Part shown: positions 42,362-50,927 of the stretch, one piece after another | Numbering within the stretch: position 1 is the stretch's first letter | Layout of the letters: every line of letters starts with the position of its first letter | Origin: CAVTUU01 sp045804965 | GTDB lineage: Bacteria > Chloroflexota > Chloroflexia > Thermomicrobiales > UBA6265 | Reading direction: 5' to 3' | Length of the DNA: 64,000 nucleotides | Assembly (NCBI GenBank): GCA_045804965.1 | Contig: JBJMMD010000016.1 | Location: 186,001 to 250,000, forward strand | Program-made: the position numbers and the translations under genes | Notes under the pieces: model-generated | What the model was told of the DNA's origin: nothing | Databases searched by the model: none | What the model saw: the letters and a program-made list of their open reading frames with translations, nothing else

Positions 42362-44188
42362 ATGGCTTCCAAACGGACGTTCGATGAGATCGTACTGAGC
42401 CGCCGCCGCCTGATCGGCACGGCAGCCGGCGCTTCCGCTGGGGCGATGCTTGCCGGCGGCGCCTTGCCAGGTTTAAGCATCCGGGGCGTCGTCGCCCAGG
42501 ATGGGGCTAAAGAGTTCCACAGCGCCTGGCCATACGAGCTCCCTCCCCAGGGTCACTTTAACCTGATGCAAGGCGTCGCCCGCGCCGTCTATGCGCCGCC
42601 CAACATCTACGCCGACCTGATTGTCGAGCCCATGGCGATGTACTACTGGGGCACGAAAGAGTGGTTGCCGCTGCTCGCCACCGAGTGGAGCTTCCAAAAT
42701 GGCGACACGTTCCAGGTGAAGCTCCGCCAAGGCGCCAAGTGGAGCGACGACAACGAAGTCACGGCCAAGGACGTTATTTCCACTTTCCAGTGCGCCCGCC
42801 TCATGAAGGTGACCGTGTGGGACTACCTCGACAAGGTCGAGTCAGTCGATGATTACACGATCAACTTCCATATGAAGACACCTTCGACGGTCGTTGAGCG
42901 CTATGTTCTCAAGTTCAACGTCATGTCAAATGTCGACTATGGCGAGTGGGGTGGAAAGGCGGACGACTTCTTCAGCAGCGGCGGTACGCTCGACGACCCC
43001 GAGGGTAAGCAACTCATCGACCAGTTCACCAAGTTCCGGCCGGAGAACGTGATCTCCAGCGGCCCGTTCATGTTCGACGTCAGCAGTTTCACCAACTCAC
43101 AGAACACGCTGCTCAAGAATGAGAAGAGCTGGAACGCAAACGACGTCAAGTTCGACCGAATCGTGAACTTCAACGGCGAGACGCCTGACATTACGCCGGT
43201 GGTGCTCGCCAAGAACGTCGACTACGCGACCCACGGTTTCCCACCGGCGACCGAGAAGCAGTTCATCTCGCTTGCCTCGGAAGGTCTGCGGGTCTTGCGA
43301 CCGCCCGTCTATAACGGCGCCTGCATTCGATTCAATTACAACACCCTCGGTACCGTGTTTAACGACAAGCGGGCGCGCCAGGCGCTGGCCCATGCCATCA
43401 AGCGCGACCAGAACGGCACCATCGCCCTCGGAGACTCGGGCAAGGGTCTGAAGTACATGTCCGGCATGAGCGACGTGGCCATCCCGGATTGGGTGAGCGA
43501 GGCGGATCTTGCTAAACTCAATCAGTACGAATATGACCTGGACAAGGCAACGGCCCTCTTGACCGATGCCGGCTGGACGAAATCCGGCGACACTTGGAAG
43601 ACGCCGGACGGGAAGGACGCCGCTTGGGATCTCACCTTCGCGGCCGAGTTCGCCGACTTTTCAGCCTCTGGCCTCGACGTAGTCGAGCAGTTGGGGAACT
43701 TCGGCATCAAGCTTGAGCCGCGCGCCATCACCTACACACAGATCCCGATCGACATCGACCAGGGCAAATTCCAGCTGGCGATCGACGGCTGGGGCGCGTC
43801 GCAAAACCCGCATCCGCACTTCGCCTATGTGCAGGACCTCTTCTTCCACAACACCCAGGCGGTCCGCAACGGCGGCAAGGGCGAAGGATTCCCGCTGAAA
43901 CAGACAACTGATGCTTTGGGAGATATCGATTTCCAGCACTTGGTAGACGACTCGGCTCTCGGGCTCGACGAGGAAAAGCAGAAAGCAAACGTCACGAAGA
44001 TTGCCATTGCCTACAACGAATTGCTCCCTCAGGTCACGTTGTACGAGCGCTTCGGCAATAACGCGGCTTGGGAAGGCGTGCGGGTCAAGGCTTGGCCGGC
44101 CGATGACGATCCGATCCTGAAGAACAGCCCGTACGGCGACGGCATCCCGACAATGCTGATGTACACCGGCAAGCTCGAGCCGGTGTAA
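42362..44188 (+). CDS. Family-5 solute-binding protein (importer A), Tat leader
   Basis: 608 aa from ATG 42362, with GGAGGAG 6-8 nt upstream. It begins with a 13-residue extension and a twin-arginine leader (LSRRRLIGTAAGASAGAMLAGG). The mature protein has the family-5 (DppA/OppA-type) fold: WLPLLATEWSFQNGDTFQVKLRQGAKWSDDNEVTAKDV (split), KKDY..-like central lobes, and a C-terminal lobe with QIPIDIDQGKFQLAIDGWG. Family-5 binding proteins carry peptides, but in thermophiles and Chloroflexi many bind oligosaccharides. The sugar dehydrogenases on both sides favour a carbohydrate here. Terminator at 44209. Confidence 0.93.
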   Translation: MASKRTFDEIVLSRRRLIGTAAGASAGAMLAGGALPGLSIRGVVAQDGAKEFHSAWPYELPPQGHFNLMQGVARAVYAPPNIYADLIVEPMAMYYWGTKEWLPLLATEWSFQNGDTFQVKLRQGAKWSDDNEVTAKDVISTFQCARLMKVTVWDYLDKVESVDDYTINFHMKTPSTVVERYVLKFNVMSNVDYGEWGGKADDFFSSGGTLDDPEGKQLIDQFTKFRPENVISSGPFMFDVSSFTNSQNTLLKNEKSWNANDVKFDRIVNFNGETPDITPVVLAKNVDYATHGFPPATEKQFISLASEGLRVLRPPVYNGACIRFNYNTLGTVFNDKRARQALAHAIKRDQNGTIALGDSGKGLKYMSGMSDVAIPDWVSEADLAKLNQYEYDLDKATALLTDAGWTKSGDTWKTPDGKDAAWDLTFAAEFADFSASGLDVVEQLGNFGIKLEPRAITYTQIPIDIDQGKFQLAIDGWGASQNPHPHFAYVQDLFFHNTQAVRNGGKGEGFPLKQTTDALGDIDFQHLVDDSALGLDEEKQKANVTKIAIAYNELLPQVTLYERFGNNAAWEGVRVKAWPADDDPILKNSPYGDGIPTMLMYTGKLEPV

Positions 44189-44208
44189 GCAGAGCGAATG
44201 ACCACTGG

Positions 44209-44239
44209 GGCGCTCAGCAAGACGATTGCTGAGCGCCCT
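44209..44239 (+). terminator. Terminator after importer A operon
   Basis: The 13-bp arms GGGCGCTCAGCAA (44209-44221) and TTGCTGAGCGCCC (44227-44239) pair perfectly around 5 nt, followed by TCCTTC. It lies 20 bp past the binding-protein stop and separates importer A from the next dehydrogenase pair. Confidence 0.8.
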
Positions 44240-44288
44240 CCTTCGCTCCACCGAATGGCCGCTCTCGCATGCTGAGCGACCGGCTTTC

Positions 44289-44371
44289 GTCATTCTGAGC
44301 GAAGCGAAGAATCTCAACGTTTGCAACTGCGCGCGTTCAGAGCACGAGATGCTTCGCAGCCTCAGCATGAC
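44289..44371. repeat. Palindromic dispersed element, copy 2
   Basis: Left arm GTCATTCTGAGCGAAGCGAA + GAATCTC (44289-44315) and right arm GAGATGCTTCGCAGCCTCAG + CATGAC (44346-44371) are imperfect inverted repeats around a 30-bp middle. Same family as copies at 36245 and 46464; it sits between the terminator and the next operon. Confidence 0.8.
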
Positions 44372-44436
44372 CGAGTAGGGCGTCGCATTGCGCTCTTGAC
44401 GTGGGCGTTGTCTCGCCGTCGAGGAGGTCATTGCGC

Positions 44437-45465
44437 ATGACACGGGTCGCGGTTATCGGCGCTGGCGGGATGGGTGCAATCCAGGCGCGGGCATGCGCCG
44501 GATTGCCGGATGCAACCGTCGGCTGGATTGCCGATCAGGACCTGGCAAGAGCAGAGACTGTCGCCGCCGAGCTTGGGGCGCGGGCGACAACCGACAACGC
44601 GACGGCGATCGCCGACGTCGACGCCGTCATCGTCGCGGTGCCGACGCCGTTTCACCGGCCGGTGACTGAGCTTGCGGCCGCGCACGGCAAACACGTCTTC
44701 TGCGAAAAACCGATCGCGCGCACGATCGACGATGCGGAGGCGATGATTGCCGCCTGTGACCGGGCCGGCGTGCGGCTGATGATCGGGCATGTCGTTCGCT
44801 TTTTCCCAGAGTTCGTCAAAATTCACGAAATGCTGCAAGACGGCAGCCTCGGAAAGATCGGTCTCGTTCGCGCCTCGCGCGTCAATGCCCATCCGCCGGA
44901 TGACCGCGGCTGGTACCGTGATCTGGCGACGAGCGGTGGTCTGATTGTCGACCTGATGATTCACGACTTTGACACCTTGTGCTGGTATTTTGGCGATGTC
45001 GAGCGGGTGTTCGCCCATGGACTAAGCTATACGCCCCATCAGCCGACCTCCGATTATTGCCTGGCTGTCCTGCGCTTTGCGAATGGGGTGATCGCCCACG
45101 TCGAGGGGAGCTGGGCGCATGGGAGCTGGCGCACCTCGATGGAGACCGCAGGCGAGCACGGGATCGTCCGCCACAGCGGTGAAGAGGCTGCGCCAATTCG
45201 GCTTGAGCGGCCAGGATCGATCACTCAGGAGTCGCTGATCACTCGCTACTGGGCAGCGGACGAAAGCCCATATCAGGCCGAGTTGCGGCATTTCTTTGCC
45301 TGCCTGGCCGAGGGAACGCCGCTCGCGACCGACGGACGAGCGGGGGTCCAGGCGCTCGAAGTTGCGTTAGCGGTGCTCGCTTCGGTCCGCACCGGCCGGC
45401 CGATTCACTTCGTCGATGGGCGAGTTCCGCTGGATGCGATCCGGGAAGAGGTGACAGCGGCATGA
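44437..45465 (+). CDS. Gfo/Idh/MocA-family NAD(P) dehydrogenase 2
   Basis: 342 aa from ATG 44437 with GAGGAGG about 10 nt upstream; TTG 44431 is an alternative. Rossmann start RVAVIGAGGMGAIQARACAGL, signature VFCEKPIARTIDDAEAMI, and second domain GGLIVDLMIHDFDTLCWYFG with the catalytic-type His. Length is standard. Its stop overlaps the start of dehydrogenase 3 (ATGA), so the two form an operon and may act in consecutive steps or as a mixed complex. Confidence 0.94.
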   Translation: MTRVAVIGAGGMGAIQARACAGLPDATVGWIADQDLARAETVAAELGARATTDNATAIADVDAVIVAVPTPFHRPVTELAAAHGKHVFCEKPIARTIDDAEAMIAACDRAGVRLMIGHVVRFFPEFVKIHEMLQDGSLGKIGLVRASRVNAHPPDDRGWYRDLATSGGLIVDLMIHDFDTLCWYFGDVERVFAHGLSYTPHQPTSDYCLAVLRFANGVIAHVEGSWAHGSWRTSMETAGEHGIVRHSGEEAAPIRLERPGSITQESLITRYWAADESPYQAELRHFFACLAEGTPLATDGRAGVQALEVALAVLASVRTGRPIHFVDGRVPLDAIREEVTAA

Positions 45466-46463
45466 AGGTCGGCATCATCAGCTTTGCCCACGGACATGCC
45501 AACAAAAACGCGCGCTGCCTCGCCCAGGTTCCCGACGTCGAGCTGACGGCCATCGCCGATTGTGATGAAGCGCGGCTTCGCGCGGCGGTTGAGCAATTCG
45601 GCGGCGATGCGTATGTGGACTACCGAGATCTCCTCGCCCGCGACGAGATCGAGGCGGTGCTCATCACCTCGCCCAATGCCGAGCACCGAGAACACGTCAT
45701 CGCCGCGGCGCACGCGCAAAAGCACATCCTGTGCGAGAAGCCGATCGCGACAACGCGGGCCGATGGGAGAGCGATGATCGCCGCTTGCCGCGAGCAAGGC
45801 GTCAAGTTCCAGATCGCGTTTCCCGTCCGCTTTAGCGCCCCGGCGGCGATCCTGCGCCAGAAGGTTCGCGAGGGCGCGGTCGGTACTCCGCTGGCGGTCA
45901 AAGCGACCAATCCCGGCCGTTATCCTGGGGGGTGGTTTGGCGATCCGGCGCTGGCCGGGGGTGGGGCCGTGATGGATCACACGGTGCATGTCGCCGATCT
46001 GCTGCGCTGGATCTTCGAGGCCGAAATTACTCAGGTCTACGCCGAGATCGACACGCGAGTCCATCCTGATTTGCCCGTGGATGACGTGGCGACCCTGATG
46101 CTGGTCCTCTCAAACGGCATCTTCGCCAGCCTCGATCCGAGCTGGAGCCGGCCGAAATCGTGGCCGACATGGGGCGGACTGACGATGGAGGTGGTTGGAG
46201 ATCGGGGCGTTCTCGCGATGGACGCCTTCAGCCAGCACCTTGAGCTCATTGAAGACGGTGGTCCGAGTTATGTCTTCGTTCCCTGGACCCAAGGCGGCGA
46301 CCTGCCTATGATCCGAAGCTTCATCGACGCCGTTCGCAACGACACCGACCCGCTCGTTACCGGCGAAGACGGCCTGCGCGCCACGGAGGTCGCCCTCTGC
46401 GCCTACGAGTCAGCCAAGCGCCGCGAACCAGTCGCCTGCCCCGGTGTGCTGGACGGTGGTTAG
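45462..46463 (+). CDS. Gfo/Idh/MocA-family NAD(P) dehydrogenase 3
   Basis: 333 aa from ATG 45462, overlapping the previous stop by 4 bp. N-terminus KVGIISFAHGHANKNARCLAQV has a Ser-Phe-Ala-His-Gly-His replacing the usual G-X-G-X-X-G, a variant seen in some oxidoreductase subgroups. The EKP signature is ILCEKPIATTRADGRAMI, and the second domain has PGGWFGDPALAGGGAVMDHTVHVADLLRWIFE. It probably works with dehydrogenase 2. The stop codon touches the palindromic element at 46464. Confidence 0.93.
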   Translation: MKVGIISFAHGHANKNARCLAQVPDVELTAIADCDEARLRAAVEQFGGDAYVDYRDLLARDEIEAVLITSPNAEHREHVIAAAHAQKHILCEKPIATTRADGRAMIAACREQGVKFQIAFPVRFSAPAAILRQKVREGAVGTPLAVKATNPGRYPGGWFGDPALAGGGAVMDHTVHVADLLRWIFEAEITQVYAEIDTRVHPDLPVDDVATLMLVLSNGIFASLDPSWSRPKSWPTWGGLTMEVVGDRGVLAMDAFSQHLELIEDGGPSYVFVPWTQGGDLPMIRSFIDAVRNDTDPLVTGEDGLRATEVALCAYESAKRREPVACPGVLDGG

Positions 46464-46541
46464 GTCATCCCGAGCGAAGTCGAGGGATCTAGTGCTCCCG
46501 ATTGAAGAGACGAAGGCTCCTCGATATGTGCTCGGAATGTC
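46464..46541. repeat. Palindromic dispersed element, copy 3
   Basis: Left arm GTCATCCCGAGCGAAGTCGA + GGGATCT (46464-46490) and right arm from about 46514 to 46541, ending GTGCTCGGAATGTC, are imperfect inverted repeats. It begins at the base after the dehydrogenase 3 stop and separates convergent operons, where it could also end transcription. Confidence 0.75.
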
Positions 46542-46556
46542 GAGAACGCGCGGAGG

Positions 46557-47441
46557 CTAGCTCCGCGAGCTGGGTGACAACGCATCGCGGAGGCCGTCGC
46601 CGGCAAGATTGAAGCCGATGACGGTCAGCGCGATCGCGACACCGGGGAAGATGCCGATGTAGGCGGCATTCAGGATGTATCGCTGGGCATCACTCAGCAT
46701 GCGTCCCCATTCCGCAGTCGGCGGTTGCGCGCCCAGCCCGAGGTAGCTCAGTGCGGAAACGAGCAGAATAGCGTTGCCGACGCCGATGGTCGCCTGTACG
46801 ATCAACGGAGTGAGGATGTTGGGCAGGATGTGGCGGCGCATGATCGCGGCATTCGTCAGTCCGGTCGCCCGTGCGGCGTCGACGAACTCTCGTCGCTTGA
46901 TGGAGAGCGTTGAGCCACGGGCGAGCCGCGCATAGTTCGGCAGCCCGACAAAACCCGCCGCTAACATCGCCGACGACAACCCCGGACCCAATCTGGCCGC
47001 AATCGTGATTGCCAGCAAAATCGCGGGCAACGCGAGGAGCAGATCGACGAGGGCCATAATGACAAGTCCGATCCGTTCTTCGCGATAACCAGCGATAAGT
47101 CCGAGCAATGTTCCAATTGAAAGGCCAATGGCGACGGAAGCTAAGCCCGAGGCGATCGAGATCCGCGCTCCATTGACGACGCGAGCGAAGACATCCCGGC
47201 CGAATTCGTCTGTGCCGAACCAATGGTCGGCGCTCGGTTGCTGAAATCGTTCGGCCACGTTCTGCTTGGTCGGGTTGGCGACGAAGAATGGTCCAATGAT
47301 GGCGACGATGCCTATGACGGTGAGGAGGAGCAATCCGGCGGCGGCGATGCGATTCCTGGTAAAGCGCGACCATCGGCGCGGTCGCGAGCGCAGGCGCGAT
47401 TCACCTCGTGCCGGCAGCGCGAGCGAAGTCGTCGTGCTCAT
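46557..47441 (-). CDS. ABC permease, DppC-type (importer B)
   Basis: 294 aa from ATG 47441, overlapping the stop of the DppB-type gene by ATGA. N-terminal basic tail (RSRPRRWSRFTRNR), first helix AAGLLLLTVIGIVAIIG, then HWFGTDEFGRDVFARVVNGARISIASG and coupling loop RREFVDAARATGLTNAAIMRRHILPN. Family length. It is the second channel half of importer B, whose operon has no ATPase gene in the window. Confidence 0.95.
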   Translation of the reverse strand: MSTTTSLALPARGESRLRSRPRRWSRFTRNRIAAAGLLLLTVIGIVAIIGPFFVANPTKQNVAERFQQPSADHWFGTDEFGRDVFARVVNGARISIASGLASVAIGLSIGTLLGLIAGYREERIGLVIMALVDLLLALPAILLAITIAARLGPGLSSAMLAAGFVGLPNYARLARGSTLSIKRREFVDAARATGLTNAAIMRRHILPNILTPLIVQATIGVGNAILLVSALSYLGLGAQPPTAEWGRMLSDAQRYILNAAYIGIFPGVAIALTVIGFNLAGDGLRDALSPSSRS

Positions 47442-48445
47442 GATCCGTATCGGATGCGGGGATCGACCACGGCATAAACGATGTCGACGCAGAGATTGAG
47501 TACGACGAAAACAACCGCCAGTAGCAGCACAACGCCCTGGGTCATCTGGTAGTCACGGGCGGCGATTGCGTCCGACGTGAGCTTGCCCACGCCTGGCCAG
47601 GCGAAGACCGTTTCTGTGATCACCGCCCCGCCGAGTAAGCCGCCGAGCTCAAGCCCGACCACGGTCAGCACGGGAATAATGGCGTTGCGCAATGCATGCG
47701 CTCGCACAATCTGGTTTTCGCGGAGGCCCTTCGCCCGCGCGGTGCGGATGTAATCCTCTCCCAGCGTTTCGACCAACGAGGCGCGCGTCATCCGCGCGAT
47801 GATCGCGGCGGGCCAGCCGGCGAGCGTGAGCGCCGGCAAGATAAGGTGCTTCGACGCATCCTTGAAGACGACCCAATCGCCATGGATGAACGAGCTGAGG
47901 ACCACGAAATGGGTCGACGGATCGACCCCGAGCCGCGGGTCGACCCGGCCAGACAATGGCAACCAATGCAACCACACGCCGAAGACGATAATCAGGGAAA
48001 TGCCAAGCCAAAACGTCGGGATCGAAATCCCGATCAATGCGCCGAGCGTGCTGCCGTAGTCGAACAGCGAATGAGGCCGCGTACCGGCGATGATGCCGGC
48101 TGTGAACCCGATGACGCTGCCGATCATCATCGCCGCGATGGCAAGCTCGATCGTGGCCGGGAAGCGCGAGATGATCTCATCCGCAACCGGTTGATTCGAT
48201 CGATATGAGCGGCCGAGATCTCCCTTTGCCGCATGTGAAAGAAAATCGGCGTACTGCACCGCGAGCGGCCGATCGAGCCCCATTTCATGCCGAAGGCGCG
48301 CGAGCGAAGCGGCATCGGCCCGGGTGCCGAGCTTCAACTCCGCCGGATCTCCTCCCGCTGAATGCAGCATCAAGAACACGAGCGCAGAGACGCCAAGCAA
48401 CGTCGGGATCGCGAGCAGCACTCGCCGCAAGACATATGGAGCCAT
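47438..48445 (-). CDS. ABC permease, DppB-type (importer B)
   Basis: 335 aa from ATG 48445 (a GTG lies one codon upstream). First helix YVLRRVLLAIPTLLGVSALVFLML, the DppB loop LARLRHEMGLDRPLAVQYADFLSHAAKGDLGRSYR, and coupling loop GEDYIRTARAKGLRENQIVRAHALRN. The end has GAVITETVFAWPGVGKL..YQMTQGVVLLLAV. It pairs with the overlapping DppC-type gene. A large hairpin (48550-48600) separates it from the binding-protein gene upstream. Confidence 0.95.
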   Translation of the reverse strand: MAPYVLRRVLLAIPTLLGVSALVFLMLHSAGGDPAELKLGTRADAASLARLRHEMGLDRPLAVQYADFLSHAAKGDLGRSYRSNQPVADEIISRFPATIELAIAAMMIGSVIGFTAGIIAGTRPHSLFDYGSTLGALIGISIPTFWLGISLIIVFGVWLHWLPLSGRVDPRLGVDPSTHFVVLSSFIHGDWVVFKDASKHLILPALTLAGWPAAIIARMTRASLVETLGEDYIRTARAKGLRENQIVRAHALRNAIIPVLTVVGLELGGLLGGAVITETVFAWPGVGKLTSDAIAARDYQMTQGVVLLLAVVFVVLNLCVDIVYAVVDPRIRYGS

Positions 48446-48549
48446 CACCTATTTCCGGTCGTTGAACACGCAGTTACCGAGGCCTCCGGCCGGACTCGCG
48501 AGCTGTACGGAGCAACTTGCATTCCAACTCGCCTAGCCCGGCAGGAACT

Positions 48550-48600
48550 CCCTCACCCAGACCGTACCCGGTGCGGTTGGCAGTGACGGTTGGGTGAGGG
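48550..48600 (-). terminator. Long hairpin between binding-protein and permease genes
   Basis: The arms CCCTCACCCA (48550-48559) and TGGGTGAGGG (48591-48600) pair over 10 bp around a 31-nt loop that can fold further (ACCGT with ACGGT). It follows the binding-protein stop (48643) and precedes the permease start on the same strand, so it may be a partial terminator or mRNA stabiliser that raises binding-protein levels above permease levels. No strong U-tract. Confidence 0.6.
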
Positions 48601-48642
48601 CTGTTCTGGGCGAGCTCGCCCCTCAGTCAACCTGGCGAGCCA

Positions 48643-50292
48643 TTAGGAAATATCGACGTCTCGCAGCACCATGTTGCCGATGGGCGACAAAACGAGCCCT
48701 TGCACCTTCTTCGCCGCGCCGATGATCCGGTCGGGATAGCCGAGAAAGACGTTGATCGCGTCGTCCAGGATCAGCTTCTGAGCTTGCTGGTACTGCTCGG
48801 TGCGCTGCCCCGAGTCTTTTTCGGTCTGCGCATCCGTGACGAGCTGAATGACCTGATCGTTCTTGTAGCCGAGCCGGGTTTGCGCCCGGTCGGAGGCGAA
48901 GAGCGCGTACATGATATTGTCGGGATCGGCGTTGTCCCAGGTCCAGTCGTTGATGAACGCCGGAGCTTTGCCGTCGCCGATCAGGGCGAAGAAATCGGCA
49001 TCTTGCAACGACTTCAGATTTGCCTTGATCCCAACCGCGTCGAGATCGGCTTGGATCAGTTGGCCCAATGTCGGCCAGAATGAGTTGCTGCGATTGTAGA
49101 GATCAAAGGAGACGTTAGAGAGTCCGGCTTCTTGCAGCAGCGATTTCGCCTTGTCTGCATCGTAGGTGTATACCTGCGCCAGGCTCTCATCGTAGCCCAG
49201 CAGTCCGGGCGCAACCGGTCCCGCCCCGATCGTATAGTTGCCGAAGAACACGACGTCGAAAATGTTCTGCTTGTTGATCGCGTACTGCAGCGCCTTGCGG
49301 ACGCTCGGATTGTCAAACGGGGCAAGACTTTGGTTCATGCCGAGATACTGCAAGTTCCAAAACGTGCCGCTGATGACCTGCTCGTTCGGGTCGCTCTTCA
49401 ACGATTCCACATCCTTGAAGTCGATCTGATTCGCGATATCGAGTCCGCCCGAGGTCAGCTCGGTCAGACGAACGGTGTCGTCGGGAATTGATCGCCAAAC
49501 GATCCGGTCGAGCTTCGGCCGGCCGCCCCAATACTTGTCGTTCGCGACGAAGACAAGCTCGACGTCCTTCGTCCAATGATCGAGCTTGAACGGACCAGTC
49601 CCTGCCGCGTGGTTGCTGTAATCCTTCCCGAATTGTTGAAGGGCGGTTGGGCTGACGATTCCGGCGGCGAAGATGGCCAGGTTTCCCGGCACCAGGATGA
49701 TTGGACGCTTGAGCGTGATCGTTAGGTCGAGATCACCTGTTGCTTTTACCGTGTCAACCTCGGCGAATACAATCTCGGCATAGACCATACCGTCCTGGTG
49801 CAAAGGATTCTTCGGGTCGATTTGGCGCAAGAAGTTGGTTTCGACTGCTTTCGCATCGAGCGGAGTTCCGTCGTGGAACGTGACGTTCGGACGAATCTTG
49901 AAGACATACGTGAGCCCGTCCTCGGAAACAGTCCAGCTCTCTGCCAATGCAGGTTCAATATCGGCCGCGCCGTTCTTGTATCGGGTCAGGCCCTCATAGA
50001 GATTCTCATTGATCGGAATGATGTCGCCATATCCGGTCGTGCCGGCGATCGCGGGATCGAGCTGAACGGTCGATTGCGGTAACGCGACGACGAGGGTTTT
50101 GCCGCCGTCTTGCAGGCTGACGCCGGCAGCCGCAGTTCCTCGTGACTTCGCCGCCTGGAAAATCGCGCCCGCGAGCGACGCCGAAAGCCCGAACTTGGTC
50201 GCCCCGGTGATGAAATGACGGCGGCTGACACGGCCCGCCTGCAGCCGGTCGATCAACTCACCAAGCGTCGATTGGTCCTGAACTGACACCAT
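48643..50292 (-). CDS. Family-5 solute-binding protein (importer B), Tat leader
   Basis: 549 aa from ATG 50292 with AGAGG 5 nt upstream. An N-terminal extension (SVQDQSTLGELIDRLQAG) precedes a twin-arginine leader VSRRHFITGATKFGLSASL. The mature part is a DppA/OppA-type binding protein: PALAESWTVSEDGLTYVFKI, NVTFHDGTPLDAKAVE, GTGPFKLDHW and a C-terminal lobe with FDLYNRSNSFWPTLGQLIQADLDAVGIKA (partly quoted). It delivers solute to the importer B permeases. Substrate unknown; a nearby second importer and three dehydrogenases suggest a related solute. A promoter candidate lies at 50377-50406. Confidence 0.94.
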   Translation of the reverse strand: MVSVQDQSTLGELIDRLQAGRVSRRHFITGATKFGLSASLAGAIFQAAKSRGTAAAGVSLQDGGKTLVVALPQSTVQLDPAIAGTTGYGDIIPINENLYEGLTRYKNGAADIEPALAESWTVSEDGLTYVFKIRPNVTFHDGTPLDAKAVETNFLRQIDPKNPLHQDGMVYAEIVFAEVDTVKATGDLDLTITLKRPIILVPGNLAIFAAGIVSPTALQQFGKDYSNHAAGTGPFKLDHWTKDVELVFVANDKYWGGRPKLDRIVWRSIPDDTVRLTELTSGGLDIANQIDFKDVESLKSDPNEQVISGTFWNLQYLGMNQSLAPFDNPSVRKALQYAINKQNIFDVVFFGNYTIGAGPVAPGLLGYDESLAQVYTYDADKAKSLLQEAGLSNVSFDLYNRSNSFWPTLGQLIQADLDAVGIKANLKSLQDADFFALIGDGKAPAFINDWTWDNADPDNIMYALFASDRAQTRLGYKNDQVIQLVTDAQTEKDSGQRTEQYQQAQKLILDDAINVFLGYPDRIIGAAKKVQGLVLSPIGNMVLRDVDIS

Positions 50293-50598
50293 ACGTTCCT
50301 CTCTACTCTGTGCAACTCGCTCAACACTCTGTCGATCGGCGATGTGCCCTGGAACCTGCCGGGGTCATCTCGGGTCATTTTCTGTTGTTTTTGATCCACA
50401 TGTCAACAATCTTGGCAAAAGCGCCGCCTCCTAGAGTGCACCTGTCGGGCTACCAGTGGCCCGATGTAACAGGTCCCCTAGGATTGGGATCGTATTGATT
50501 AAAGCTGGGATACCAACTCAGATTCGTGAAACATCAACGCCGTCCCCCTTTGGCAAATAGAGGCGGCGTGGAAGTGCTTCGTTCAAAATGGTCGCGGA
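50293..50598. other. Intergenic region upstream of importer B
   Basis: About 300 bp holding the promoter candidate at 50377-50406. Near 50440-50475 the words ACCTGTCGGGC and GCCCGATGTAACAGGT form a nested inverted repeat that could be an operator or the terminator of the YtxH gene, which ends at 50599 on the same strand. No gene is supported. Confidence 0.45.
50377..50406 (-). promoter_or_regulatory. Promoter candidate for importer B
   Basis: On the minus strand TTGACA (50406-50401) is followed by 18 bp, then GAAAAT (50382-50377, 4 of 6 matches). The leader to ATG 50292 would be about 75 nt. An inverted repeat ACCTGT...ACAGGT lies upstream near 50440-50475. Confidence 0.5.
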
Positions 50599-50895
50599 CT
50601 AGGATTCGAGAACGACCGCCGCAACCTGATCCGCAGAGGTCTGGTGAAGCGCGATACGTTCTTGCTCAAGCGCCGTCGGACTATCGACGCTCTGGCGAAA
50701 GCGGGTAATCAGTTCGTCTTTCTTGGTCGCTTTCGCCCGCTCGCCGGCGATCTTCGCTTGCTGGAGTCGCTCATTGACGTCCAGTTGCAGCTGCTCGCCA
50801 CTCTTCGGCGCCAAAAAGATGGCGGTGATTGCTCCAATCGCAACGCCCAGCACTCCGCCTTTGCCGAGCGCCACGATCTTGCCGTCTATTCCCAT
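50599..50895 (-). CDS. YtxH-domain protein
   Basis: 98 aa from ATG 50895, with AAGGAG about 8 nt upstream; the frame starts at 50922. One N-terminal transmembrane helix with the YtxH pattern (GVLGVAIGAITAIFLAPKSGEQL), in which the helix is followed by APKSG, then a charged helical tail (LQQAKIAGERAKATKKDELITRF). YtxH proteins are small, membrane-anchored and often stress-linked, with no known biochemical role. It starts 32 bp after the next gene upstream on the same strand, suggesting co-transcription. Confidence 0.88.
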   Translation of the reverse strand: MGIDGKIVALGKGGVLGVAIGAITAIFLAPKSGEQLQLDVNERLQQAKIAGERAKATKKDELITRFRQSVDSPTALEQERIALHQTSADQVAAVVLES

Positions 50896-50927
50896 CTGAT
50901 CTCTCCTTGATCTCGCCCACATTGGAG

